DNA from: Branchiostoma lanceolatum
Lineage: Eukaryota; Chordata; Leptocardii; Amphioxiformes; Branchiostomatidae
Reading direction: 5' to 3'
Assembly: GCF_035083965.1 (NCBI RefSeq)
Contig: NC_089723.1
Span: forward strand, 18,813,489 to 18,877,488
Length of the DNA stretch: 64,000 nt
Below the pieces are notes generated by a model. The model saw only the letters and a program-made list of their open reading frames with translations, made no database searches and was not told where the DNA came from. Positions 13,135 to 25,343 of this stretch are shown one piece after another (position 1 is the stretch's first letter; the number at the start of each line of letters is the position of its first letter). The position numbers and the translations under genes were made by a program.

Positions 13135-16100
13135 GGGTCTCAATGCGTGGGGAATTTTCTACCAAACTTGTCCAGTTTGGGTATCGTATTTCCCCATGTT
13201 GTAATGCATACTGTGGGCGGGACGTGTCCTTGACCCTGTTGAAGTCCCATTGCGATATGCAAATGAAGATTTAAATTCACGACAAAAGGTACATCTAGAC
13301 TTTCATCTCTGTCGCCTGGAAATTTCATGCCTGCAGAAGAGACCAATGAAAAAGTACCTCAAATTGACAGTTTTCTTTGATCACGGTTTAGAGTTGTACA
13401 CTGGTTCATCCGCCCTGTCGACGCACATGTGAAACGTAGCTCATCTTGGCTGTTGACAACAGTATATTTGCTATTTTTATCAACAGTATCTTGATTTTGT
13501 CTACTTTCAAACGCCTTCCTTCATAACTATCAATCTTGTCAAGAGAACAAAATATACTTCGACAAAACCACAATAGAAACTTTGCATAAAAGAGTCGTTT
13601 GAGCCGTCGTGTTCCCCCAACACATGAGAATCATCCGAGAATAGAGGCAACATTCGTTCCCACAAGTTGAATAATAGGGAATTCCACGTTTTTGTTCGGG
13701 ACGCTCGTTTCTCATGTTTAGAATTTCATGCATGTCAGATTTGGAGGCTTTGAAACCCGTTGAATGCAGCACGCGTGTGGGAGGGATCAGTCGTATGCCT
13801 AGCTGTCCCTATCCACACAAACTTCACCCAAAACACCACAACAACTTAAACAACGTCACCATGGTGACGACTGCAGTGTTTTACATCATTAGGGGCCCAC
13901 CCTGCACGAAAATACTCTGGACAAAGTTGCTGAAAATCAAATTTTCCAAATTAAAGAAGGTTAAAAAGCGTGCACGCGACAGGAGAATGTTCGCGTGTGC
14001 CTACCAATCTGTCAAAGAAAGAGCCCCACAAAGGAAGCATTTTGTCGGCGCATACGAGGTTCCTAACTCACTTATGTACATGGCTCTACCTCTTATATGC
14101 GTCGATAGAAGACGGGCACGTGGTTTGTAATGATATTGAGTCCTGTGTCTAAAACAGTTGCCGTTTTTGAAAGGGAAAACATCAAGAGATAATTTCGTTA
14201 GTGTCTTTTAGTGGGCCATGCCTCCCTTATTGTCATTTTGTCATCTCTCATCTTGTCATCTTGCAACCAGTCTTTCACAGTTTCCAGCTGTTAGGAGTGC
14301 TGATGGAAATGGTGATGGTTTACGTCTCGGCCGACGATTTTATCATCGGGCCATTGGACAACCGAAAAAGCCCCACATTCACATGTCAAAGCCCATCACA
14401 CCGCTCATGGCCCTTCGTCTTCTCCATCCTGTGTTCTCCATCAGGTCACTGGTGTAGGATCATTCTTATCAGCGTGTTCGAATATCAAAGTCTGAGGGAT
14501 GTCTTGTTATGATAGCATTTTACTTCGGCCAGTGCTTTACCTCAGGTGATGTGAACTAACGTGAAACGTGCTCGTAGTCGCTGGCATCATTGAGTCAAGG
14601 GCTATTGGAGACTGTATATATCTACATGTAGGGCTCTTTTGAAAAGGGGAGGTAGGATTTTACACCTCCTCGGTAGGATGTAGCTCCGTATCAATCGGGA
14701 TTTACGGTCAGCCCAAAGGTAAGACCTATAGATTAATAACTTTAAATGTGGCCCATGGACAGCCGATCTCACTCAAAACCTCCAGAGCTTTACCATAGGC
14801 GTTACCACTATGGTGTTGGAGCGATGGACCGAAAATGGTTACAACAAGAGGGCCAGGGGACACCTCCTACTCTTGACCCACTTTTCCAGGGCGGCCGTTT
14901 GGAGCACCTGTCAATCATAACAACGTTACCATGGTGACAATGTATTGCTGGTTGTAGACTGATTCGCTATCGAGACGTGTTTAGCAAGCTACCCGATCCT
15001 GAGGGAGAAGCCGTCAGTTTTTATTAATGTGAGGGGGGAACACAATCGCTGTATAATTCCTCAGGATGGGTCCAGCTAGGCAGACGGACACGCTTCGCTG
15101 GGCTCATTTCCATCCGCAAATTTGTGGAAGGATTGGAATAAATTTGTTGGGGGCCGGACTGTTACCGTAAAAACGCTTAGAGCTGGATAGGCACAATTGT
15201 GCTGATGTATTTGCACACGTTTTATGCGAAACATTATTGGATACACGAGCAATATTTGTATTTGAAAAAAATCCATCAAAAACTAGTATCGGACAAGGAA
15301 GGTTGAAAAATCTTGGTGTAACCCCGTATCAGCCGCACGGTACTGAGGCCTTCCGCACCAGATTAGCGCTTAGGTGAGACCACAAGACCGAGCAATCTGC
15401 GGAGAGAATTCCCCACTCCCCAGACACGATAGACGCAATAAAATGTGTATTCATGTTCCCTACACCGTGTGGCACAGGAAGGAGAGTTGTCTGTCATGTC
15501 TAGCGTACCGTAGCTTCTCTCACAAACCTGCCATTTACACCGTAACCTAGTGTATCACAGTTCGGAGGGAACTGCCATGATAATTAGTCCTGGGTATGAA
15601 TTGTGCATAAGACACAAATGCAGGATTTTTGATGAATGCGGGGCACAACAATAGGGAGACAGGGCGTTAGGATATCAAATTACCGTTTCGGTGTAGGTGT
15701 AGGTGGGGGTGGGACGAACTCGAATGTTTAAAGTTTCTTCGTTATGCTATCATAAACGGTTATGTCAGTCACAGACTTATGCACATACCTATCGGGTATA
15801 ACGTGTGATTGCGTAAAATTAGAAGTAACGTTAGCTCATTTGGTGTCGACTTATCCAACCTATGCCTCAACGAACATGATTTTTATTGAGTAAAATAGCC
15901 AAAGATGTGATTTGAGTGTTGTCACTGTTTATTTCAACATTGGCTTGTGAATACGGCAAAATTTTGTTGTTGGACTGAAATGTTTTAACATCAGACAACA
16001 TATCAAAGCCAATACACATCGATTTTTAGAAAGATAGGTTGAAGAATGAAGGTAGATTAATGAGTTTGAGGAAAGCTCACACTTCCAAAACGGTACATTT

Positions 16101-16959
16101 TCTTAAATCCTCCTTCTCTGCACTGCTACACGGTGATTCAGTGCTTGGTTATGACACATCCAGCGGTTTTCGAAGCGGCGCTGAATTAATAACCGTCTCA
16201 AAGAGTAAAGGGCGAGTCGTAAATAACCTTGCCTGTCAACATTTCGCTGATAACATTCGATCCTCTCAACATTTGTCACAGCAGACTGTAATAATCTACC
16301 GATGTTTGCACTGCAGAAATAGTTGTGTAGAGAAAACAAAAAACAAAGCTGGTCGCGGTGTAAACAAATATTTTGGCATGTTACGATATTAAGTGTTGTT
16401 TTTGGAGCAGTGGCACCCCGCTGACAGAATATGATATTGCACTTTCTGTGCTGAGATATTATTGATGTCGTATTTACATGCGTGAACAGTATGTCAGGAA
16501 TACAAATTCAGTGTCTTTAATTGGCAATTTTGAGGGCTCAGACGCCATGTTTTGTTGTGAAAACCAGGTGTGTGGTGTAACAACAATAACAGCGCTTTGC
16601 TCCATTTTGCGGTAATATTGTGGCAATATTACTTAGCATAAACAACAAATGACAATTAATACTGCTTAGCGCAGATGGCAGTATGAGTTCGAAATCATGC
16701 TAAAGTACCGATATAGATGATGATGAATGAGTCATTTTTGTCAAAACAACACACTTCTAGTGGCAATCCACTTCATGTAAGTCTGATTCCGATGGCGGTC
16801 CTAAATCATCACTGATCATTCTCAATACACGGATTAGACCGGATTACGATAGAAAATTGCCCGAATTTGGAGATGAATGGAAGAATTTTACATGATTCGG
16901 GCTGTATTTATGACAAACCCAGACCAGTGTGAGGTGTGTAGTCACCAAGGACAGGTAAT

Positions 16960-17296
16960 TGCCATGGCCTTCTCCCGGAAACGGGCCGCCGATCAGTTTT
17001 CATGTTTACATTGTTGGACCAATGGAAGTGGGGGAAGCGGGGTGGGCGTTCAAATTACCACGGCGTGATTGGCTGTCATTCTATCGAATTGCAGGAGTCT
17101 CGTGATGTGATTGGCTAGAAAGGGATTTGGAGGTGACGTCTTCGGCGTTGATAAGAAGGCCATGCTCTCGGTGTGGACAGCCAGAAATCAGACAGTCTTC
17201 CAAGCTGACGGTACAAGCTTGTGCAGCGTGTGAACCAACCCTCGGACACACGGGCGGGCTAGACCGAAAGAACCACACAAGGAAGGGACGTAAGCC
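16960..17296 (+). promoter_or_regulatory. Likely SoxC proximal promoter and 5' UTR
   Basis: Three CCAAT-box cores lie just upstream of the SoxC start: CCAAT at 17019-17023 and reverse-complement ATTGG at 17068-17072 and 17110-17114. A GTGGGCG-type GC box at 17042-17048 and a TGACGTC (CRE-like) sequence near 17132 are also present. No TATA box is evident, so a dispersed, CCAAT/GC-type promoter is inferred. The transcription start cannot be fixed from the sequence. Confidence 0.4.
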
Positions 17297-17851
17297 ATGG
17301 TACCACAGCACGGGAACGGGAGTACGGGAGGCACCGGCACGGGGGTGAGGGTCCTGCCGGGCTGGGAGCACGCGGCGCCGGCCGGGTCAGGGCCTGCTGG
17401 CGGCAAGCCAACCATAACAAACATGGAGAGCGCCAGCGACTCGGACTACGACTCAGACACTTCGTCATCCAGCGTGGACTCCAACGTCAGTTCCAACTCT
17501 AACGTCACGACGTCATCCGACGGAACATCGGCGTCGAACGACAGCGGAGCGCTGGTGAAGTCGCCGTCAGCCGGGTCCAACGGGGCGGGCTCCGCCAAGA
17601 GCAAGAAGTCTTGCCGGGACGGCCACATCAAGCGCCCGATGAACGCGTTTATGGTCTGGTCTCAGATCGAGCGCAGAAAGATCTCCGAGCAGGCACCTGA
17701 CATGCACAACGCCGAGATCTCCAAGCGGCTGGGCCGGCGGTGGAAGCTGCTTAGTGCCGAGGAGAGAATCCCGTTCATTCGCGAGGCAGAGAGACTGAAA
17801 GTTGTGCACATGGAGACCTACCCGGACTACAAGTACAGACCCAGGAAAAAG
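17297..17851 (+). CDS. SoxC: SoxC coding exon 1: acidic/Ser-rich N-terminus plus complete HMG box
   Basis: 185 codons ending in AAG before the donor gtgagagcc. Residues 43-80 are rich in D, S and T; residues 88-107 are a small/basic linker (SAKSKKSC); the HMG domain follows and ends exactly at the exon border. Reading past the donor adds 39 residues and then a stop at 17969-17971, so unspliced RNA would encode a 224-aa HMG-only protein. Codon use is strongly GC-rich at third positions, unlike the AT-rich flanks. Confidence 0.93.
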
Positions 17852-19343
17852 GTGAGAGCCCGATCATTCATTAATTACTCTTCTAAATTAGATTTCACGA
17901 AGTGTTGCCATCTGTCATCCTCTTGTTTTTATTTACATGTGCACAGTGGATGTGATGCCGATGTGGCTTGATCGGACCAACTGTTCGTTCCGAGTATTTT
18001 TATGTGCGTGGCTCAAGTGTATGGTTCATAACAGAAACACGCCGCCGCGTGTGTAGGATATTTGCATGATCTCTCGCCCACGCGTTTTTGGAAGGGCTTT
18101 TCTTGTGAAAACTGAAATAGACTCTAACATCAACTTTCGTTTCCCGCAACGTTGTGCGCGAAAGACAAACTCCAGAGGTCCCCTCCTGAGTTTAAAGTTT
18201 CCGACCCAATCTGATCGGCGAGATGTTCTCGAAACACCCCCAATTTTCACACCGAATTTCTAGCGCTGAATACATTAGTCAAGTCTTGGGCCGTGCATGT
18301 TTACATTGGACCTGGGTCCTACCGGCTTGCCTACTTCAATCTGCTTTGCAAACAAGCCCGTTCACAGTCCAATTCATGTCGAATTTTACCGTCCTTCCAC
18401 TTTGTATGGCATTCTTCTCGTTACTCCGTAAAACTTCCCGGGGATCGCACGGCGGGATCCCCCCTGTGTCTCGTGGTTGACCCCGGCGGCTCGGCAGGAG
18501 CGTCGGGCCGTCGGGTCGTATTGCATGCAAGTGTAATGTTGTCCCCGCAACTGTTACTGCTTGTAGGGCGATAAAACACAGGCCTAAACGTAAACACTGC
18601 TCGCCTTTTTTGGCCATCGCAGGCCTTTTCCCAGAGCACAGGTCAGGTTTACACCTAGTTTTACAAGGAGTTACTGTGTGTTTTACTGTTATTTGACGAT
18701 TTTCGCGTTTTCTTGATTTGGCTCATAGGTGAAGAAGGCAGACGAGAAACCGAGCAGTGGATCAAAGAACGGAAAGGATAAGAAGAAGTCCAAGTCGAAA
18801 TCCAAGAAGTCTAGCGGGAGCAAGTCGAGCGGCGGCGGTGCCAGGGAGCAGGTGAGACACAGCGGGGCGGCCCAGACCACTCACCGGGAGAAGGCGCTCA
18901 AAGTGCCGAAGCTGAAGTTGACGATCGACCGCCGCTTCAGGGAGAGCATCGCGGCGAGCAAGGCGGTGGAGCTGCCACCTTCCCAGCACACGCCGCCCGC
19001 CAAGGTGCCGTCATCCCCCACGGCGCGCACACCCGACCGTGCCGAGCCCGTGTCGTTCTACGACGACTTCGAGCCGATCCAGCGGGCCGTCCAGGCCAAG
19101 CCGGCGGCCCCGGTCGAGACCCAACCCGAAGAGCAGTCCGAGACGGACGCGGGTCTCCTCCAAACCTGTATGGACATGGACATGAACATGGACTTTATGG
19201 ATCTAGACATTCCCGGTAGCAGTCCGTTCTTAGACCTCAACACCGTAGCGTCTCATTTCGATTTCCAGGACTACTCCACACCCGAGGTGTCCGAACTCAT
19301 CCAGGGCGACTGGCTGGAGGCCAGCCTGGCATCCCTACTGTGA
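17297..19343 (+). CDS. SoxC: SoxC transcription factor (Sox4/11/12 orthologue), two coding exons
   Basis: Coding exons are 17297-17851 and 18729-19343, joined in phase 0 to give 389 aa. The ATG at 17297 has a good context (gccATGG); a second in-frame ATG at 17423 begins [12 protein letters not shown], so a shorter start is possible. The HMG box occupies about residues 108-185 and includes [32 protein letters not shown] and [11 protein letters not shown], typical of Sox group C. Exon 2 starts with a lysine/serine-rich stretch and ends in an acidic activation domain with [20 protein letters not shown], which matches the conserved C-terminal signature of vertebrate Sox4/Sox11. Group C factors bind ACAAAG-like sites in the nucleus and drive progenitor and neuronal differentiation (family knowledge). 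No other gene is recognisable within 23 kb on either side, so the flanks may be regulatory. Group assignment is very secure. Confidence 0.96.
18729..19343 (+). CDS. SoxC: SoxC coding exon 2: basic linker and C-terminal transactivation domain
   Basis: The acceptor ctcatag precedes GTGAAGAAGGCA (VKKA), continuing the RPRKK-VK sequence seen in vertebrate Sox4/11. The exon holds a Lys/Ser run ([14 protein letters not shown]), a Pro/Ala/Ser middle, a Met/Asp repeat ([13 protein letters not shown]) and the C-terminal [15 protein letters not shown] motif, and ends at TGA 19341-19343. The terminal aromatic residues found in vertebrate orthologues are missing; the protein ends in SLL. Confidence 0.93.
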   Translation: MKKADEKPSSGSKNGKDKKKSKSKSKKSSGSKSSGGGAREQVRHSGAAQTTHREKALKVPKLKLTIDRRFRESIAASKAVELPPSQHTPPAKVPSSPTARTPDRAEPVSFYDDFEPIQRAVQAKPAAPVETQPEEQSETDAGLLQTCMDMDMNMDFMDLDIPGSSPFLDLNTVASHFDFQDYSTPEVSELIQGDWLEASLASLL

Positions 19344-20460
19344 TTCATCCCCACTCCAGTAAGCCCCTCTCCAGCCGCAAGGGCAGACGGACACTTCAAG
19401 TAGCCCTGTTTGCGAGCTTACAAGAGTCGGACTTCTTTGAGATTTATTTCAACTCAGATTCCACTATTTATTAGGGGACGCCTGAAGGACTCGATCCAGT
19501 AATCGACCGCCAAGTCGATTGCCGAGGTCGTGGGATTTAAGTCATTGGTCGCCACCACACACGGACTACTCCATGAAATCAACCAGTGTAGAAAGTTACA
19601 ACGATCCTGGGTTCGGTCCCCACACTCGCGGCAAAACCGGATGTGTACATACAGCCAGACGGACTGTCCCCTGAGCGACTTACATCGTGCCTGATCATTC
19701 CGTACAGACTCAGATTTAGCTGTCCTGAAATACAGTGCACAGTGCCTGAACTTTCCAGCACCATTCCCTTCTGAGATTGTCTCTGAACTCTGCCTACCTA
19801 CCGAACTTTTGTACATTCCAGGCAATTTTTCTACTGTTTTGATAAATTTTGTACATGTTTTCTAATACAGAACCAGGACAAGCCAGACAGATTTTGTACA
19901 TTTTGCATAGAAAGTGATGTAGAATCCCTGTATATGTTTAGCAGACCCTGCAAATGTTGTGCATCTTGGAACAAAACCAGAATTATATATATCTGCATCC
20001 TACTAACAAGGACTTGCCTTCAGAAGTCTACCTTTTGTAAATTTGAGCCATGACGTTATATTTGATTGGCAGGTGTCAGTCAAGAGTAGGTCTAACCTGA
20101 AAATATTTTGTAAATTGGAGAGTAAAAACTAACCTTGTATATAAAGTTGTGTGTGCCTGACTGGTCAGGTCTAGTGAGGGCTGTATCACTAAAAATCAGC
20201 CCTATAGTGATTGGATGGTAGTGTAATATTTACCGGTAGTGTGGGTAGATTGAAAATGTTACCCTCTGTATCGGGCAATATTGTAGCATTTCCAGCCTGT
20301 TATCGGCGATCTTTGTTGACCTGTCGCCTCCATTTCTTCCATCGATGTTTGTTGTACATGCAAAGTTTTGATACCAGATCACAAGTATTTTGCTAATATA
20401 TGATGTTTTGCTGCTTTTGTACGTAACTTGATATCAGTTCTTTTGTATCTGGAGATTTTC
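19344..20460 (+). other. Probable SoxC 3' UTR with clustered Pumilio-core motifs
   Basis: AT-rich sequence downstream of the SoxC stop with no credible ORF in sense. It contains eight UGUANAU cores on the sense strand: 19810, 19850, 19895, 19929, 20036, 20109, 20136 and 20353. The one at 20136-20143 is a full UGUANAUA. The first three share a longer TTTTGTACAT block spaced 40 and 45 bases apart. No clear AATAAA was found, so the 3' end is a guess. A 123-codon antisense ORF covers the first third but has no recognised product. Confidence 0.45.
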
Positions 20461-23400
20461 TACTTACTCTTATCACGACATGAATACGAATTCAAATGCT
20501 GTGTTTCCGTGAATGATTTGGGGATAGAGTATAGCTAGAAATGTAGGTGTGCACAAATGACCATTACTAGGAAGGTAGGGATCGTCCATTTTTAACCATG
20601 GGCGAGATGGGGGGAGCAAGCTAGGTATCAAAAGAACTCGGACTGTGGGAAGAAACTCGCAGTCAAATAAGACCAGATCCAGTTTAAACATTGCCGGTTG
20701 TTTGTCACGAGTTGTCCGTGCATGACAATCGGGGGGACCCCTCGGTCCGGTGCGTATCAATGTTATCACCCGCCCGCAATCTGCCCCTCAATCTCTACCG
20801 GGGAACTTCCACTGTTACTCCGCCCAGCGACCGCCCGACAGACCGGTATTTTTGGACGAGGCCATCTCAAGTTATTTCTCTGTTTACAGCTTTCATTAAT
20901 GCTTTTACCTCCTTTAAACTTACCCGAAGTGTGTAGATATTAGTGTCAGATAAAATAGCGACGTTCGTTGCAACAGTCAATAGACAAGAATGCAAATGAC
21001 ATAGCTAAACTTGTCACAACTCAGGTCACAACAACGCAACATTTCAGATCAAAGGTGAGGGGCAGGGTACATAACTAAAGCCGGAGTCCGATGCTGCGGA
21101 CTTATCGTCATAGTTAGGGGTTAATACGCCTGAATCCCGACCCGAAACGTAAACACTGGCTACGTGTTTCAAGTCATGAATCACTAACGAGATCCCTAAA
21201 GTACCGGTAATTCACTAAACGACCTTATGGAAGGTCAGCGGCTAGACAGATTCAACAACGCGGCTCGGTCAGAACTTTACAAAAACAAACTGGCCACAGG
21301 GATCGCTGCAAAAAGATTTTAATGTTCTCCGGTGACCTAGATTGGTGGAAGATACCGCCTGTGTGTGGTAATAGCACACAAGTCGCGTCTGCAGTCTGCT
21401 ACTGAATAGAAGAGACGAGTTGATTGAAGGATTGAGCTGAGAAATTGAGCGTTGGGTGACGTCCTAAAGAAAGCCAGTCAGGTGGAACGGAGACGTCGGC
21501 TAGCCTTCTCTGGTCTTTCTCAAGTCTGTTGTCTGTCGACGCCTCGCTGAAGAAGACTGCCGCGCCACGTCTCCGTGCCTATTTCGTCTAGATCTTGCCC
21601 ATCGGCCTTTAGTAGAAGCTAGAAATGTTTAAAAAGAATCCATTCCCTTTTCTCTCAACCGCTGTGGAGAGAGATAATAGTAGCCCCTCGACATGAAAGA
21701 TGAATATAACTACTAGTTGTCGACCGTACAGAGACAGGTAGATGTTGTTGAATATTGGTCTCTTTATTTAGACTCTGTGCTGCAGAAAAGTAACACAGAC
21801 GATCTAGTTTCAGTAAGAAAAAGAAAGCAATGGTTTACCCCTGGACTTGCAGGTGGTACAAACTGACCATTGGGAGTGCCGTGGTCCTAAAACTGGAGCA
21901 AGCATGCCCAGCGGGCTAGCGCCCTGCAAGCTGTCGCCCCACGCCGCCAGCCGACGTGCCTGGTGGGTCTGCGGCCTGTAGCGTGAGTCGTGGAGTGTGC
22001 TGCACACTTCCCCAACACTTCTCCTGCCGATGGAGGGAGTGCAGAAACAGAACTCACTTCATGTAACTTAGAAACAGCACAAACGGTAGGGGGAAACAGA
22101 AGCATTCCCTGTACTGTACATACTGACGTGCGAGAGAAACTGTCCGGGCTCTGTCAAGAATTTTCGACAAGGACCAGGGAGCTTTAATGCTGTTTAAAAA
22201 CTCCTTCTACTTATATCCTTACAATGACAAAATAGTGACAACCGCTAGACCAAGGTGAATAGCCACCATGCAAGTGTTCCCTGTTTCAAGCACCCCCAGA
22301 GCCTAGCTCATAGAGCCAGCCCCTTCCCCCAAACACTCCTTTCGCATACGCTAGGGTCCAGCCTGGCAAGATGATGACGGTGGACTGGTCCAAGACATGC
22401 AGTCATGATGCAGTTCAGGTCCTGCTCAAAGTACTAGTACCTACCGCACTAGGACCTGTAAATGTCGGTGTAAGAATAGGTTTTCTAGAGTGGCAAGGGA
22501 AGGTTAAGTTCCATAGGTACTGCTTTGAAGGAAGGAACGTATTCCCGAGCCAACCTGACTCATGACGGTAGTGATTGGCCCCCTGGCGAGTTACACATGA
22601 TTGCAGACGGCAGAAATTGTTGAGGGAGCCTGCATGTCAAGCACGGAGTGGCTTCGTTTTGAGCGTACGATTATCAATTGAAGGTGTTCCCATAGTGGTT
22701 ATCACTATCAAGATAGGCTGGTATATGACAACACAAAAAAGAAGAGCAATAATTTGCATTCAGATGAATTTGTTTTCATTTAGAGGACGAAAACCCCCAG
22801 GACTATAAGTTTCCCCTTTTCCTCACCAACACCTGTATGATAAAGGACTCATAAAGTGCTGACTCTTCCACTAGAATATGCCTTCCATCAACCAACCCTA
22901 AAATTCGGTGATAAATTGATTGAAGACCGTTGCCATGAAGAGAAACACTCTGAGATTCAAATGCTGCATCGATTTGTCAAATTTTCAACAATACGAGGAA
23001 ATGGAGGTCCAAACTACTTCAACTACATCACAACAACAGGATCCTAATGGCCCCACCCCCTCACACGACCTCTGGGAACGAGGGCAAGGGGTGCCCACCC
23101 CCTCACATGACCCTGGGAACTCCGGGTGACGTAAGGGGTCAAAGGCCAAGCCCCCCGTCTGACCTATTCGTCTGGAAGTAGGCCAGCCTTTCTTGCGGGG
23201 ACCTAAAAGGACCGGGGCCGGCAATTACCTATTTCCCACCGCCATTATCCGCGAGGTCGGCGACAGAGAGTCGTCCCGAGTGTTCCCTGTCCGCTGTGTC
23301 CCGTTACCGCTCCGCTTCATCACGGCTGGTCGGGTGATGATGAAAAGTGGAGGAACGCTTGGGTTTGATTGATCGTGAACTACTTTTCAGTTGGTACAAG

Positions 23401-25140
23401 AAAATAAACACAACTACAACTCAACATGATATACAGATATTTTCGCTCATTAGGCCTGATATCTATCTCCAGTTCAGGTAGAACCCAGATATAGCAAGGC
23501 TACGTTTGTACCGTGTACCAGAGTCAAACTGCTTATTACTTAGGCGAAATTGTGGTATCATCTGGGTAGAGTAGAGTTCTTCCGCCGGGTAGGACTTTTG
23601 GCTTGTTAGCTACAGGATAAACAACAGTATCTGTCTTTTGACCTAATTATTGTTCTCCTGTTTGCAGCATCCCGACGAACTTGTTTCATCTGTTGCCATG
23701 ACAACCGCCTCCTCCATCTGCCTGACCTGCGCCCGTGACCTCTGACCCACAGAGTACCGACCTGTTGTTACTGTTTCACCACCACTGACGACGGTACGAT
23801 GTACAACAAGGACGAGGGGAGTGTCGGGACCAACCGTTATAGAACCGTAAGCAACTGTACATAACCTCCGAGTCCCTCCCCCACCGAAACTCTGCTCATA
23901 TTGAATTTTGTTTTAATATCAAAATATCATCATCATGTCCCTAGGGTGTTCAGTTTTCATCTCTGTCACTGTGTCCCCTCTCTTTTTCTTTCTCTCCTCG
24001 TCCGTGTGTGCAGAAAAATGTGATTGACCATCCAAGTTAGATCAGGACTGTATTTAAAAGTAACATCCCTGTAAAATACTGCCAAAAATACGCTCTACGG
24101 CGGCTGTATCATCTTTTGCTTCATGGGTGAAGTTAAGCCCTTGACACTGTCAACAGAAACCCCTGGAAGAAGGAATGATGACCTAACTAGGTACATGTGT
24201 AGTACTGGAGACCGTTCGCGGTGACCTCGTCGTATATTATCGATGTGGAATGTATTTTATGTGTGGTCCACCACAGCGTAAAACAGCAGGAAAAGTCATT
24301 ATATCTCACCCTGGTGTACTTTCTACCGTCAAATATGGCATGCACATGTTTCAAGAAAAAATGTAGAAAGAAAATAACAGTTAAGTTGACGAATAAGTTC
24401 ATGAATGTATTTTGTAGACTATTAAGTTTGCGTGTGAGTCTATTTGCACCCTGACACCATACACATTACATACAGAAAACAGGCATGACAGGTGGGGACA
24501 AGAAGGGCAGAAAAACCCTGTAAGAACGACCTCGAGGTTCAAATCTCAAAATCCACATGCAAATTTCCGATCAAGAATTTTCTTCAATATTCGCCCTCTG
24601 ATGCACAGAATGTATTCCGTGTTAGGGTCATCAGGAGTTCAAGGAAAGTTCCTTTTCTCTTGTAGGAGGGGTCAGCACATCTGTCTGAACATGTCACCTC
24701 TCATCTCCTGATGTCTGACACCCTCTTCTTCCTCTCCTTCTTGAGCCTTCTTACCAGCGGATTTAAGATCTTCATGTAAGGGCGTCTAAGGATGGCTCCT
24801 TTGTGCGTATTGCAACCTCCTTGGTAACGAACACCGTACACAAACCTTTTTAAAAGCCCCAGTAAAGTTGGGAGACTAATGACAGAATATATTGAGAGAC
24901 ATGCACCAGTTACAGATATAGGTCGGGGACGAGGGGAGATTCAACATGTTTTCATTCGTTAAAAGTGAGCCACTTACGAAAAGCTTATACTTTATAGCAC
25001 GTGTGTACACGACAAGACATTCTGCCTCAAGAACTAGATTTTCTTTACATGGCACATGGTAATACTGTTATCAGAAGCTATATGCGACACCGGTATATCA
25101 AACTTTTCAGGCTGAAGAATCATCTTCTGTACATATCTCG

Positions 25141-25343
25141 TAGCCTCTACCAGACTCCGCGGATCGCTGGGAAAATAGTAGAAATTGGCCTAATAGAGTG
25201 AATAGTATGCCAAGGGCAGTCAGCGTGGGTCGCCTATTGAACTTCTCTGCATAGCTGACTACCCTTGGCATACTATTCACTCTACTAGTATTAGGCCAAT
25301 TTCTACTATTTTCCCAGCGATCCGCGGAGTCTGGTAGAGGCTA
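25141..25343. mobile_element. TAGCC foldback MITE, copy 2
   Basis: 203-bp element with near-perfect inverted arms starting TAGCCTCTACCAGACTCCGC, extended inward by an AATAGAGTGAATAGTATGCC block, so the arms reach about 75 bp. It is flanked by the direct repeat CATATCTCG (25132-25140 and 25344-25352), which is 9 bp here rather than 8. It has the same outer arms and the same AATAGTAGAAAT segment as the copy at 4.8 kb. Confidence 0.8.

Larger units (their letters stand above)
549..13980. promoter_or_regulatory. Seven CACGCGAC sites (Hairy/E(spl) class-C type) upstream of SoxC
   Basis: CACGCGAC occurs at 551-558, 6348-6355, 7312-7319, 8871-8878, 10896-10903 and 13973-13980, and as GTCGCGTG at 1598-1605. 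At 549 and 10894 the match is the full GGCACGCGAC. An 8-mer is expected about 0.4 times in 14 kb on both strands, less given its two CpGs. I noticed no copy in the remaining 50 kb. Several copies sit beside CACCTG. Function is inferred from motif identity only. Confidence 0.35.
1..16959. other. Gene-free stretch upstream of SoxC
   Basis: I find no exon with family similarity or splice-consistent reading. ORFs of 60-138 codons (for example 13714-14130) lack context and look like chance. Contents: the simple repeats, foldbacks and motif clusters listed separately, and a GC-rich patch at 1910-2210. Confidence 0.6.

Noticed and set aside
13714..14130. 138-codon plus-strand ORF
   Set aside because: No recognisable domain, no promoter or splice context, and composition like its intergenic surroundings.
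19454..19825. 123-codon antisense ORF over the SoxC 3' UTR, with a box-B-like GGTTCGGTCCC
   Set aside because: No paired box A or tRNA fold seen and no protein family recognised; better explained as UTR sequence.
23660..23810. Block after tttgcag resembling an exon (GTGACCTCTGACC shared with 53.8 kb)
   Set aside because: No long frame or donor could be established; the shared motif is short.
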